A stretch of DNA of 64,000 nt from Portulaca oleracea. Taxonomy: Eukaryota; Streptophyta; Magnoliopsida; Caryophyllales; Portulacaceae. The notes below the pieces were generated by a model, which saw only the letters and a list, made by a program, of their open reading frames with translations, did no database searches and was not told the DNA's origin. The position numbers and the translations under genes were made by a program. Each line of letters begins with the position of its first letter. Position 1 is the stretch's first letter. Below are positions 38,546-50,593 of the stretch, piece after piece. Location of the stretch: positions 55,024,112-55,088,111 of the forward strand of contig CM055871.1 of NCBI GenBank assembly GCA_029582165.1, read 5' to 3'.

Positions 38546-40115
38546 ATCATCACCGGCCTAGTATATGTTGGAGGAAAGGGAGTATAAGGTATAGAAAAAA
38601 ATATGACTCGCTTGGATATATCGCTAAGATTCATGGATTGTACTCACTTTCCTTAAGAACTATTTACTATACCATTAATGTTCAAAGAGATAAAACTTAG
38701 CACTTTAACACTCAAGAATAATAGTTTCTCTCTTAAATCATTCAAGTATAGCTGCAGTCTAGATAAGAATGAGGTTGTGAATAATTTAGAATGGTGTGTC
38801 TCAAATAGCTTGGAATATCTCCTATCTATAAGAGACTTCCACCCTCTCATGATATCCTTTAATCAAAAGATAGTCAAGAGACTTAATGGAGAGATTATGG
38901 CCTTAATAATCATGCTTAATAACAATATCAAACACTAATTACACAAAATCATATAATCGTTAGCATAAAAAATAATTATGGGTTCCAACACGGTCCGTGT
39001 TGGGTGCAACACGACCCGTGTTGAGCCCAGGATAGTTTTCTTTGCTCTCTGCAAGTTTCACCCGTGTTGATTATATTCTTGAAGTTTCACTTATATATGA
39101 TCCTTATACTTCTTACATATAACTCTTTAGGCTATATAATTAACTTATACTCTTGAAATATTTCCAACAATCCTCCGCTATTTCAAGAGTATGTAAAACC
39201 CTTGAAATAATTTTACTTAAGGACCTTATACACCCGCTATTTGAGATAAACCTTAACCTGTAATCACTAGAGAAACTCACAAAACATATGCCTAATGAAA
39301 AGTAGATTGTTCTTTGAACTTTTCATTTAGTGTAAATGAGCCAAAATTGAATCCAAATCACAAAGTAGACATAGCTTTGAACTTTGGATTTATATTGACC
39401 AACTATACTCATAACACACATACATTTTAAATATTGAGTGTAAATACCTTGACACTATTATCCGGCCTTGTGTCATTATCCTTCATAAGTGTTTCGGAAT
39501 TTTAGCTCATAGTTCCTTTATGCGGCCACACATAACACTTACATAGGTAAACTTTGTAATATACCACCCCTATAATTAGGTTTTCCACAAAGTTTACTAA
39601 GAGTGTTACTACTCAACCTTTTGTCATTACAGTTTTCCAAGCATCACTTGACCTTGGGATAAAATTTTGATGCTTCCTAATAATTAAGACAACTCCATAC
39701 TCATTTGAACTTTAGAAATTGGTGGTACTCCAATTCGTAAAGTTGAGTCTTTGTTGTGATTAGTAGAAATTTGAGTTACACTTAAACACATCCCCTTTGA
39801 AGTGCCTTTTATCAAATCTAGACAACCCTTTGGTTAAAGGATCGACTAGGTTTTCCTTTGATTTGATACATCTTAAAGTCACTACTCCATCCCTTATAAG
39901 TTGATGTATATAAGCATGTCTCAAACCAATGTGCCTTGACTTGCCATTGTAACATGACTATACACAACATCAAGAGTAGTTTTGCTCTCACAATGAATTG
40001 TGATTGGCGCCATTGGCTTATACCAAACACGTATTTCCAATAATAAGTTCTTTAACCATTTTGCTTCCTTACAAGGAGCGTATAATGCCACATAACCAAA
40101 TAGTTCAAAATTGAA
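38546..40115 (-). mobile_element. Ty1/copia remnant, copy 2
   Basis: Same fragment as 27553-29815 but without the Tourist-like MITE. On the minus strand it keeps the KEAKWLKNLLLEI segment that copy 1 has lost to a stop, and shares the one-base deletion before GLRHAYIHQL, so that deletion is older than the duplication. It lacks two bases near 39820 (a CT) relative to copy 1. Confidence 0.8.
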
Positions 40116-40331
40116 ATAATCACCCATTATAAAAGTTTCCTAATTGGTAAGGCACATGACTCATAATTACACAAAGAGTAATTCACATACTTCTACCAAT
40201 CAAATAATTGATTATTATATGGTAAACCATGTAATACCTACCTATATATGTCTACCAAAGTTATAAAATTTTCAAGATAAATTCATAAAATATTTATTAT
40301 AAAAAGTCAATGTAAATTTGTCAATATTATT

Positions 40332-41165
40332 GTAACGCCCTCGTAAAACAATCTTAATAATTAACAGTCAACCTAACGCTGACCAATGATTTAACAATGG
40401 AAAAGTCCAAGAAAAGAAAACGGGCGTCACTGTCGTATCTCCGAAAAAGTACAAGGCAAGAATAAAGATCAACTGAACAAGCCAATACTTCGAATTAAAA
40501 CTTAACAACATTGTGGTTTCAAATTAATATAAAGAAAACTACTAAAAGATTTCATGTCTAATTAACACAACTAAACTCTTTATTCAACACAATAAACTCT
40601 AACGATCATCCTCACTTGCTAAAACTCATTCCAGCATAGAATTCTCCACCTGAAAGCAAAACATTTAAAATATGAGGACTCAATAATGTCTAGCTACCCC
40701 TAACTGTTAAAACAATTTAAAATCCGTTTCAATTCATTTTTGAGGGAGAAGTTAACAAGTCAAATCTTTTCGAAAACAACTTTCTTTCCCAACCAACCAT
40801 AACATATTTCCGATTTTTTAAGCGGGCAGACCTTGCTTATTTGGCCCTCAAAGTCAAAACTTCACAATAGTCATATATATAGCAAACTCATCATAATCTC
40901 AATCTCGATATCAATCTCAATCAATCACAATCTCAATCATACGGATGACCATCCATTTCATACACATGCATATAACTAACCACGGTGAAGTTGTACTTAT
41001 CAGACATCCTTGATCTCTTCACAACCTCCTACAAGATGCCGAGAACCTGGTTTTTGGGGGTGTCGCACGAACCCGTATTTACATCACATTTGAATTATTA
41101 TTCAGGTTTAATATCACACCTTTCTAGGCTCAAACAATCCAATCCCAATTTCCAAACCATTTTCA
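40332..41165 (+). mobile_element. Truncated duplicate of E2
   Basis: Matches the first 0.8 kb of E2 (30052-30870) and starts with the same TGTAACGCCCTCG. It ends abruptly in mid-element at about 41165, where a Helitron-like terminus begins. Confidence 0.8.
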
Positions 41166-41183
41166 AATCGCACGGTTGAGGCC
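41166..41183 (+). mobile_element. Helitron-like terminus at the E2 breakpoint
   Basis: TCGCACGGTTGAGGCCTAA joins the E2 fragment to an AAT tract. It equals the right half of the hairpin and the CTAA end seen at 312-335 and 49594-49617. Confidence 0.35.
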
Positions 41184-41844
41184 TAATAATAACAATAATA
41201 ATCTTATGTAATTATAATTGAAAATTTTATGGATCCCATCAAATGGTAAAACATTACCGTAATGAATTAAAAAAGATAATTCCAATTTTTCCCCAATTTC
41301 GATTTATTTATCAAATACCTTACTCGATCAATATAATTGAAACAGTTCAAAATTAAAATCATCACCTAGTATAATTGATTTATAGTTTCCTAATTGGTCA
41401 TGCACATGACTCCTAATTACACAAAGAGTAATTCACAGACTTCTACCAAACCATGTAATACCTATTTATATATGTCTACCAAAGTTATAAGATTTTGAAG
41501 ATAAATTCATAAAAATATTTATTATAAAAAGTCAATGTAAATTTGTCAAAATTATTCTAAAATTCATTAATATTATCAATTTTTTTTTTATAAAAGTTCC
41601 TCATTTAAAAATTGACATATTCTACCATGATGTACAATATAATTTGTGATTAGGGCGTAGCAAAATTTTTTATTCACATTTTCCATTTCTTTTGATGTTC
41701 AAAACCCCACCCTTTCAATTTCGTTTATCAAAATTGACCATAAAAAGATTTTGTTTTAAAAATCCAAGAAAACTGCATATCAAATCTCTTTATCACCATC
41801 AACAATTATAAACACTCTATTAATATCTTCTATCGTACTATAAC

Positions 41845-42350
41845 CTTAACTCCACCAAAATTTTAGCCAACCCTACTGTAGTAGCAATTTTGGTAGAACC
41901 CTAACACATAAAAATGTCTTTCTATAATTATCATTAGTTATAACTAATTACACAACTAATCACAAATGTGTTTTCATAACTGTAGTCCAAAGCTAAAAAT
42001 ATATATCTATTACTATAACATTAACTCCACCAAAACTTTAGTCAACCCTACTGTAATAGCAACTTTGATAGAACCCTAACAAATAAAAATGCATTTTCAT
42101 AATTATCATCGGTTGTAATTACGCAAATAAAAATGTGTTTTAATAATTGTAGTCCAAAGCTAAAAATATATATCCATTACTATTATAACATTAACTCCAA
42201 CAAAACTTTAGCCAACCCTACTGTAATAGCAACTTTGGTAGAACCCTAACAAAAAAAAAAATACATTTTCATAATTATCATTAGTTATAATTACACAAAT
42301 AAAAATGTGTTTTCATAATCGTACGTAGTCCAAAGCTAAAAATATATATC
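41845..42350 (+). repeat. Tandem ~160-bp repeat array of unit 5 (3 copies)
   Basis: Monomers begin near 41850, 42020 and 42190. Confidence 0.85.
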
Positions 42351-42827
42351 CATGACTATAATTATAATGTCTGATAAATTTATCAAGAATTAGAATAGAA
42401 TTGTACATTTTTACTAAAGCTCTTCACCTACATATATTTTTTATTTTTATGTATTTTCGTTTGAACAATTTTCCGTATTTTTCATTTAATTATATAATTT
42501 ATGTTGTGGTCTTTTTAATTTATATATACAATAATAATTCATGTTAATTGCGATTGATATATATACCAGTTACTACTTTAGAAATAGTTTGTGTTTTTAC
42601 TTGTTTTGGTTGAAAATATAATTATTGTAAGGATAGATGTGGAATAATATCAATAGTTGATTTTCTTTCTAATACTCCGTTCTCGAATATTCAATTTTGT
42701 TATCAATTATTATTATTTTTCTTTTAAATCATATCATAATAAATATGTAATACAATGTTACCTCATTAGGGTAGATTTCCCCAAAGATTTCCTCTAAATT
42801 TTGATTTAGTGACACAAAATTATCGAC

Positions 42828-42837
42828 TATAAATATA
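42828..42837 (+). promoter_or_regulatory. TATA box of unit 5
   Basis: TATAAATATA 68 bp before ATG 42896. Confidence 0.7.
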
Positions 42838-42895
42838 TGTACTCAATCACCACCTTGGAAAAACAAAGAACAAAAGTAAGAATTGAAAGAGCACG

Positions 42896-43309
42896 ATGAC
42901 AACAACTAAGTCAGGATTCACAATTGTTCTTTGTTTTTTATTAGCTCTCGCCTTTTTACCGTTGCACAATGTGAGTTGTTAATTTACAGTAGAACAACAT
43001 TTTATACCATTATTTTAGTTTCTTTTTGCATCATAATATGCTGATATTTCTTTAATGAAATGAATCACACATATAATTATGCTTTATTTAATTTTGACAG
43101 GTGATTATTTTCCAGTAAGAGATAATATTAATGGGAAAGAGATAAAGACAAATTACAATGACAACAAAAATATGATAAATGGAGACCAATGCACCACCAA
43201 ACAGCTTTGTGCAGATAAAAAGAATATATGTTATTGTTGCAGAAATGGGCACCTTATAGTATATTGTTCTGTCAATCAAGATGAATGCTTTAAATATTGT
43301 CGTGTATAA
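42896..43309 (+). pseudogene. Cysteine-rich peptide unit 5, frameshift in the signal peptide
   Basis: Exon 2 (43101-43309) is fully open, with all eight cysteines (C-x5-C-x6-C-x-C-C-x8-C-x6-C-x3-C, ending CRV) and is close to unit 2. Exon 1 (42896-42970) is one base shorter than in every other unit: CTCGCCTTTTTACCG replaces CTCGCCCTTCTTACCG-type sequence. Translation from the usual ATG therefore leaves the frame at the end of the signal peptide and, after splicing, meets TAA six codons into exon 2. No other ATG gives a signal peptide in frame. This is a recent loss, or a sequencing error in a T run. Confidence 0.8.
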
Positions 43310-44015
43310 AATAATTAGTTTGTGTTTTTTCTTTTCACGGTACGTACGTGAAAATATTATTGTTAGGAAATGGAATAAGATTAATAATTATTTTCTTGCT
43401 GATATACATTTGCTCCAATGTTAAGTTTGATTATTTATTTTTTTTATCATTGATTAATGATGGGTTCTTGAATAGTTTGTGTTTTTTTTCTTTTCACGGT
43501 ACGTGAAAAGAACAGATTGAGTAGCGAATAGTTGTTTATTTAACGGATAGCTGCTAAGGTAGTGGATAGCTGATTTATATTAGCGGATAGCATATAACTG
43601 TTAAAATAAATATCTATAAAGAATGTGTTTGGTAAAATCAGATGTTAGAGTAGTTGATTAATGTGAAATGACTAGAAATGACAAATCTCTTATTGTAGTG
43701 GTTATTATTATTCTATCATCATCATCATCATCATCATCATTATTGTTATTAATTACTCTCTTCGCCACAAAAGATTTGTCGATGTTTGACTAATGAGGTA
43801 GAACATTTAAATTTTTTTATCATTAATTTATCAAATATAGATAAAACTAGAATTGTTAGATTCGTAATGAAAAATACTCTTACTTCAACATAATTTTACA
43901 AATCTCAGCAACCTAAAACGTGAAAGTTTATTGATCAAAGTGTTGCATCAAATACCATCAAAATAAAATGAGACAATTTTTTTAGATGAAGTATTATAAC
44001 AATAACAATAATAAC

Positions 44016-44057
<42 letters not shown>

Positions 44058-44220
44058 TTGTAGTGAGGTACACATGGCAAGTTGTTTTTGGTTCAATAAA
44101 TATATTGCCCAAGAATTATGTAGTCTTGGGTAGATATGGAAACCATTCATCAAACGCTTCTCATGAGTGCTTTGACATTACTCATTGTAACGTCTGTGAA
44201 TTTATCAAAAACGCTCGTCT
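43310..44220. other. Downstream region of unit 5
   Basis: Collinear with 17715-18780, including (ATC)n at 43717-43742, an (AAC/AAT)n tract at 44000-44056 and the GTAGTGAGGTACAC block. No gene seen. Confidence 0.7.
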
Positions 44221-46026
44221 AATTGTACTTCTTTATTGAATGAATTAAAGTGCTAAAGGAAAAGGAGGTTACAACTTTAAACTCTTTTCATCTACAATTT
44301 TGAGCAATCAACATCATAATTGTCGCACTTCAACATATTCGCCTTAATTGAGTACAATTCGCAGTCCATACACTCAAGTTATCTTCGATAAGGCAAGTCA
44401 CAAGTCATTATTATATTGATTTTCAGACCTATTCAGGTCTTCTTCGATTGCATTCACTGTTGTTGACGTATTCAAAAACTTTGAACTCTGCAGATTCAAT
44501 TTACATCATCGTATTTGACATAATTGATTACCATTCACACTTCATACTCTCATGTTATCATCTTTAAGGTAAGTCACATGTTACTATTATATGGTTTTAA
44601 AAACCAGTTTAAAAGTATGTTTTGATTGCATTCACTGTATTTAACTATTCAATCACTTTGAATTATGCAGATTGATTTAATCAGTGACATTACACTAAAT
44701 CAAATAAGGTACATACTATTATACCCTGATTAGTTTGTTGTTTAATATGAAACTTTTCATTCTCCTTTGTTTATTTAATTTTTAATCTCCACTCTTTATT
44801 TTCCTTTGTGTATTTCATTGCTTTGTACCCTCCCATGTAAATTAGATAGAAATAATTACTTTGGCAGTTGAGTTACCTTTCTGATGTAGCTCCAATTTGA
44901 AGTCAATGACAGATTGCCTGAGCCATCACCGCAAATCCCATAGGGTTCTCCCCCCAAACCGTAATGTTCTTACTCTCCACACCATTATTCACTAGTCCAC
45001 ACCCCATATTACAATAGATTTACAAAAGAAAATACATACATCACAATTGTTACATCATTAAAATTACATACACAAAACCAAACTACCTAATTCTCTATCG
45101 CATCCACTAACTTGATAGCCTACAAAAACATAAACCATGGAATCCAAAAAATAATCTATATATTCTAAAAGAAGAGAATAATTAAAAAATAGATTTTCAA
45201 AAAATATGCATATTCTAAAATATTTATTGGCCGGTTTTTCGAGTTTAGGGATATTAATTAAATTTTAGATACATCTAATTAAGAAAAAAAAACCCTCTAA
45301 AGGTTCAACAGATTAGAACCAAAACAGACCAAATCAAATCCTAGCAATTTCAAATAAATAACCAAAATTTTAATTATAAACTTAACAGATCCATATCATA
45401 AACCCTAACCATGACTTCTAAAAAATAAATATATTCTAAAACATTCATTGATGGGTTTGTAGGGTTTAGGGATATTACATAGATTTTAAATAAGAACCTC
45501 TATGTAAATTACAATTTTTAGCAACAAATTTTGAATAATTAAAAAACAGATTTTCAAAAAATATGCATATTCTAAAATATTTATTGATCAGTTTTCAGGG
45601 TTTAGGGATATTAATTAAAATTTAGACATTTATGTAAATTACAATTTCTAACAAAAAGATAAGGGAAAAATATCCAAAGGACCAACATAAAAAACCAAAA
45701 CAGACCATGTTTACAAATTATAATAACAAAGTCAGAATAGGATAAAAATACAGTCACATACCACTTATATTACAATAAGGACACATTATCATAGATAAAC
45801 ATAAGAAAAATTGCATAGATTTTAGATAACTCTATGTAAATAACACTTCCTAGCATGCAAATTTTGAATTATTAAAAAACTGATTTTCAAAAAATGTAAA
45901 GCCTCTAAAATAATTATTGACTGCTTTTCATGGTTTGGGGATATTAATTAAATTTTAGATATATCTACGTAAATAACAATTTCTAAGAAAAAGATAAGAA
46001 CCACTGAATCCAAAAAATAATCTATC

Positions 46027-46027
<1 letters not shown>
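44221..46027. repeat. Unique-looking AT-rich region with a degenerate tandem array
   Basis: No gene seen. At 45180-45290, 45420-45500, 45538-45640 and 45868-45975 four related units share AAAAAACAGATTTTC-like sequence, a TATTCTAAAATATTTATTG segment and GGTTTAGGGATATTAATTAA. Two further related stretches near 44430-44500 and 44610-44680 share GATTGCATTCACTG. This is the only long part of 14514-52216 not related to the peptide units or a clear transposon. Confidence 0.6.
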
Positions 46028-46084
<57 letters not shown>

Positions 46085-46695
46085 GGGAAATTGGATTCTA
46101 ATAATACGAACTTTTGGCCATATAAGACTTAATAATACGAACTTTCGATTTGGTTCTGAATAATACGAACTTTGACCCCCTGTTGCCCCCAGTAACACGC
46201 CACCGAGTTAAGATTAACTTAACTCGGTGGTATGCTGACGTGGCGGCGGAGGAAGGGTATTGACTTTTTTTAATTTTGCCATATCATCTAAAATTTGACC
46301 ACATCATAATTCCCCTTTTTTTCTTTTTCTCTCCTCTAACCCCTCTCTCTCCTCCCCAATTCCAAGTCGTCCGCCAATGGCTTATGTAGCTGCAACTGGC
46401 AGAATGCTCCAACTCCAACATTATCTTCAACCCTCTCTCCTCCCGCCATGTCTGACCTATCTTCCATACCCACACAGACACCCACACCCTCCTCCCTAAA
46501 CCCTAATCACTCGGAATTGGAGACTGTCCAGAAAATTCGAATCAAAATCAAACTCATCTCAAACCCTTCGACCACCACAAACCTTCCCAGCCCAGAATCA
46601 ACTACCATCCATCACCATTTCCACCCCTGGAGAGCTTTGGCATACTTCAGATTATCCTTGTCCAGAAAATTTGAATCAAAATCAACCACCAAAAT

Positions 46696-47367
46696 TGTTA
46701 GACCTGGCTCAGATACCCTTGTGGGGCTCTGATGCCAGTCGTTCGGATCGAGGTAAAATATAAGGCCTAGTATTTGCATCGAAAGATAAATTATCAAGAT
46801 GTATAAATTGAGAAGTAATATAACAAGATCAGTAATTAAAATAGAGAGTATAAAGACACACAATTTATGTGGAAACCCAAATCGGGAAAAACCACGGACG
46901 GCAACGGAGCAATAATCCACTAGTATAAGGGGAGAGATTACAAGAGAGATCCCAAGGGGCTATATAACGCAAGGGGATCGATGGCCAGATCACAATGGGT
47001 TAATAGCACAGGCTATATAACGCAAGGGGATCGATGGCAAAATCACAAGGGGTTAATAGCGCAACGGGATATACTGAAGACAAACGAGCTCTCTGAAGGA
47101 CTCTCACAACCTAGGGATGGGTAAAGGTGAAGAATGTTCTCTGTGTGTGTTTGTCGTATGCCGTAGGTGTATAAGTTGATAACAACCTATATTTATAGGA
47201 AAAACTCCCTATAAACCTAAATTGACTCCCACTCCAATTAAATTTAGAATCTAATACAATTAGGAAACCAAACATAATAAGGAAACCTAAATAATATCCT
47301 AATACAATTAGGAAACAAATAATTGTGGGATCAAGAGACTGTGTGATTTTAGGTCACTTTCCTAACA
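46696..47367. mobile_element. Solo LTR nested in the long-TIR element
   Basis: 672 bp, TGTTAGACC..CCTAACA, flanked by AAAAT on both sides (46691-46695, 47368-47372). TG..CA ends, six-base inverted ends and a 5-bp duplication identify an LTR insertion without internal region. Superfamily not determined. Confidence 0.85.
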
Positions 47368-47452
47368 AAAATCAACCATAAAGAAAACCAATTGCAGAAA
47401 TTTCGTTCAACAGACTAGAATCAATGATACACAGAAAAAATCAAAATCAAAA

Positions 47453-47650
47453 TCAAAGGCGAGGAACATACTTCGGATTATCGGTGGCGGGGAACCAGGA
47501 GCGGCAAAATAGGGCATTCCGTCGGACGCCGAAGAAGAGAAAGGTGGCGGATCGACAATTATCCCTGTCCTCCGGGAGCATTTGGAGAGCTTCGGCGAGG
47601 GTACGGCGGCGGGATGATGTTGGCTTCAAAGCTCTGAATTTGTGAGCCAA
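47453..47650 (-). other. Open frame inside the long-TIR element, possible captured exon
   Basis: The minus strand encodes 65 codons including LAEALQMLPEDRDNCRSA and ALFCRSWFPATDNPK. The base composition is clearly GC-richer than the surroundings. It is followed leftwards by more open sequence up to the nested LTR. No family recognised; capture of a host gene piece is a guess. Confidence 0.25.
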
Positions 47651-47812
47651 AAAAAGAGGGAGGAAGAAGAAGAGAGCTGGAATTCTGGAGAAAGAGAGAG
47701 AGAGAGAAAGAGAGAGGGTGGCTGACGTGGCAAGTCAAAATTGACTAGATTTATCCCTCCGCCGCCACGTCAGCATACCACCGAGTTAAGTTAATCTTAA
47801 CTCGGTGGCGTG

Positions 47813-48652
47813 TAGGGATGGCAATGGGTAGGGTCTGGGGCGGGTCCTGCTGGACCCGGACTCGAACCGGGCCCGTCAATTTTTTTGGGACCCGGACCCG
47901 CCCCAAGACCCGATGGGTCCCAAAAATTCAGACCCGGACCATGACTCAATGGGTCCACGGGTCCGTGGGTCCTTAGCGGGTCCTTAATGGGTCCAACCAT
48001 TTTATGGATTTTTTTTACTAAATTTATTAACTTTTGGGGTTGATTTTATACTTGTATACATGTATAATAGTAGCTATTCTATTTAAAAACACATATTTTT
48101 AACACAATAAAAAGATCAAAACTTCAATATACTATGATACGGGCGAATTCTAAGTTTCTAATGCCTAAACATCACAAAAGTCATCAAGACATCAACAAAA
48201 TATTACAAAAGTATCTCAAAATACAACACAACTCAAAATGCCAAAAAAAAAGTTCATGATTATAAAGAGATATATATATATATGTTATAGTGGAGAATGG
48301 GATGGGCACTAGACCAGTAGTGCGGCTGTGGTGGTCTACGTGAGTCAGTGAGTGTGACTATGTGAGACTAGGGGTTTTAGTCTTTTAGATTTAGTATTTT
48401 AGTGTAGTACGGTAGAGTAGACTTGTAATTAACTAATTGGGTTTTTATTATTTTAGGATAATTATAAATGTTTATATTGTAACGGGTCCATGGGTAGGGT
48501 CCACGAGTCCGTGCTTGGACCCGGACCCAGATCCATTAAATTTTCTGTAGACCCGGACCCGCCCCGAGACCCGCTGGGTCCAAAATTTTTTGGACCCATA
48601 CCTGTCTTAATGGGCCGGGTCCAACCGGGTCCAGGACCCATTGCCATCCCTA
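47813..48652. mobile_element. hAT-type non-autonomous element
   Basis: 840 bp with ends TAGGGATGGCAATGGGT / ACCCATTGCCATCCCTA and a perfect 8-bp duplication GTGGCGTG (47805-47812, 48653-48660). 8-bp duplications are diagnostic of hAT elements. The subterminal regions are packed with GGGTCC/GGACCC motifs in both orientations. No transposase frame. Confidence 0.9.
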
Positions 48653-48752
48653 GTGGCGTGTTACAAGGGGTCAAAATTCGTATTATTTAGAACCAAATCG
48701 AAAGTTCGTATTATTAAGTCTTATATGGCCAAAAGTTCGTATTATTGGAATC

Positions 48753-48790
<38 letters not shown>

Positions 48791-48792
48791 GT

Positions 48793-48920
48793 AAAGTTTG
48801 TGCGTCCCTCTGAATGGAGAAATGAGATTAATTTTAGGGATTTCGACCAATAAAAAATAGATAAATATTGTAGTGAATTAGATTATTTTGGTGCAAATAT
48901 GAATAATTATAATTATTTTG

Positions 48921-48957
<37 letters not shown>

Positions 48958-49084
48958 TGGATGCTTATGCTGCACATGTTATATAGCATGAATTACAGTT
49001 CATATAAAACTTTAACACCCGTCCCCGTTAATAATTACTTAATTTGTTTACTATTCTTCCGTATAGCCTGAACCAGATCTAACA
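48793..49084. other. Short spacer with peptide-unit sequence and (AAT)n
   Basis: 48793-48850 resembles the upstream DNA of peptide units (GTTTGTGCGTCCC). The final 100 bp precede the small unknown gene. Confidence 0.5.
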
Positions 49085-49384
49085 ATGGCGGCTTATATAG
49101 ATTTCCATCAGCAACATCACAACAAGCCATGGTGGTTCAACATATATCTTTCAGGTCCCGATGGGAGGGTCACGACTGATTGTTTTGTAGTCCATTTCGA
49201 CTTATCGTCCCATGTTTCGAGGATTGGGATGAAAAACTTGTTCACATGCGTAACATCTCCCAGTACAAAGGGTACACACCTTTCACACTTGCACTTTCGA
49301 ATTCATATGTATAGTTTGTTTCATAAAATTTTACCACTACTTATACAATAATTTAAAATTGCAGGTCAACATAAGGAAGGATGA
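49085..49384 (+). CDS. Small unknown gene, copy B (two exons)
   Basis: Exon 1 (49085-49271) starts MAAYIDFHQQHHNKPWWF and contains IYLSGPDGRVTTDCFVV; it runs into a GTACAC donor. The acceptor TTGCAG at 49364 leads to a short last exon and TGA at 49382-49384, giving about 68 residues. Without splicing the frame stays open to 49351 (88 codons). No signal peptide or known domain is seen. Whether it is a real gene, a fragment of a larger family, or cargo of a Helitron ending at 49617 cannot be decided here. Confidence 0.35.
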
Positions 49385-49614
49385 TGCATCATGCAACTCA
49401 CCGTGATCGACGTTCATTGTCATTTTAGAAAATTTTCTATTGCTAAATTAAGTGTTTTGTCAAAACAATTTATAATGATGTTTTCCATATAACAATTTCA
49501 TTAATGTTTCGTTTGGTTTATTTATATGGACAGTTACCTATCCATCACTTTTATAAAATTTCAAAAGTAACTAATTGAGTTAACTCCGTGCATCGCACGG
49601 GTTGAGATTCGGCC

Positions 49615-49676
<62 letters not shown>

Positions 49677-49955
49677 TATTGTAGTGAGGTACACATGGCA
49701 AGTTGTGTTTGGTTCAATAAAATATATTGCCCAAGAATTATGTACTAATGGGTAGATATGGAAACCATTCATCAAACACTTCTCATGAGTGCTTTCACAT
49801 TACTCATTGTAACATCAGTGAATTTATCAAAATGGCTAGTCTAAACGCTACCTATTAATTTTAAACGCTCCCGCACCGAACAACTAAAATTTGATAAAGT
49901 AGCGTTTTAACTGATCAAAACGTTAAAAGCTATTCTAAACGCTACAATCGAACAG
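49282..49955. repeat. Segmental duplication copy B, first part
   Basis: Collinear with 1-690 at very high identity, including the Helitron-like end at 49586-49617, a shorter (AAT)n tract and the GTAGTGAGGTACAC block. Copy A then jumps to sequence that in copy B lies 9.6 kb further on (59604). Confidence 0.9.
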
Positions 49956-50548
49956 GGCCTAAGGCTGTGTTCGGCAATAGCGTTTGGTGTAGCGTTTAGC
50001 GTCTTGACCAAGTCAAAACTCTAATTGCATAAATATTAGCGTTCGGTAAACTAGCGTTTTGAGGAACGTTTAGCGTTTTAAAGAGCGTTTTGCGAAACGT
50101 TAATAAAGTTAACGTTTAGCGTTTGGAGTAGCGTTTCATATTTTTTAGTCAAAAAAATACCCTTTCAAAATTTTATCTTTGAAAATTATTGATATCCTTT
50201 TATGTCAATTCACATTAATATGCTAATTCAACCGCTAAATTTACCGAACACAATTCTCATTTGACCAGTCATCCGCTATCTGCTACTTAAACCGCTTTCC
50301 GCTACCTAAATCGCTATCCGCTATCTAAAACGCTAATTTTGCCGAACAGGGCCTAAGTCTCTGTTCGTCAAAATGAGCTTATATAGCAGCGGATAATTGT
50401 TAGGATAGTGGATAGTTGTTGCATTATAGCGGATAACTTATAGCAATTTAAAATATCTAATTCTAGAAAATAGGTTCGGCAAAAATAACGGTTAGATTAA
50501 CTGATAAATATAGAATAACTTAAAAAGAGGACGTAACTATTATTATTA

Positions 50549-50593
<45 letters not shown>

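Larger units (their letters stand above)
46094..48752. mobile_element. Long-TIR DNA transposon (MULE-like, possible Pack-MULE)
   Basis: Ends are inverted repeats of about 160-170 bp beginning GATTC(T/C)AATAATACGAAC and running through CTTTTGGCCATATAAG, CGATTTGGTTCT and an inner palindrome CCACCGAGTTAA..TTAACTCGGTGG to GCTGACGTGG. The right arm is split by a hAT-type element. It lies within an AAT microsatellite, so the target duplication cannot be read. The interior is GC-richer, with open frames at 46448-46732 (+) and 47453-47650 (-) that could be captured gene pieces; I recognise neither. No transposase is present. Confidence 0.75.

Noticed and set aside
45440..45980. Interstitial telomere repeats (TTTAGGG)
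   Set aside because: The motif occurs once per unit within longer unrelated repeats, never in tandem.
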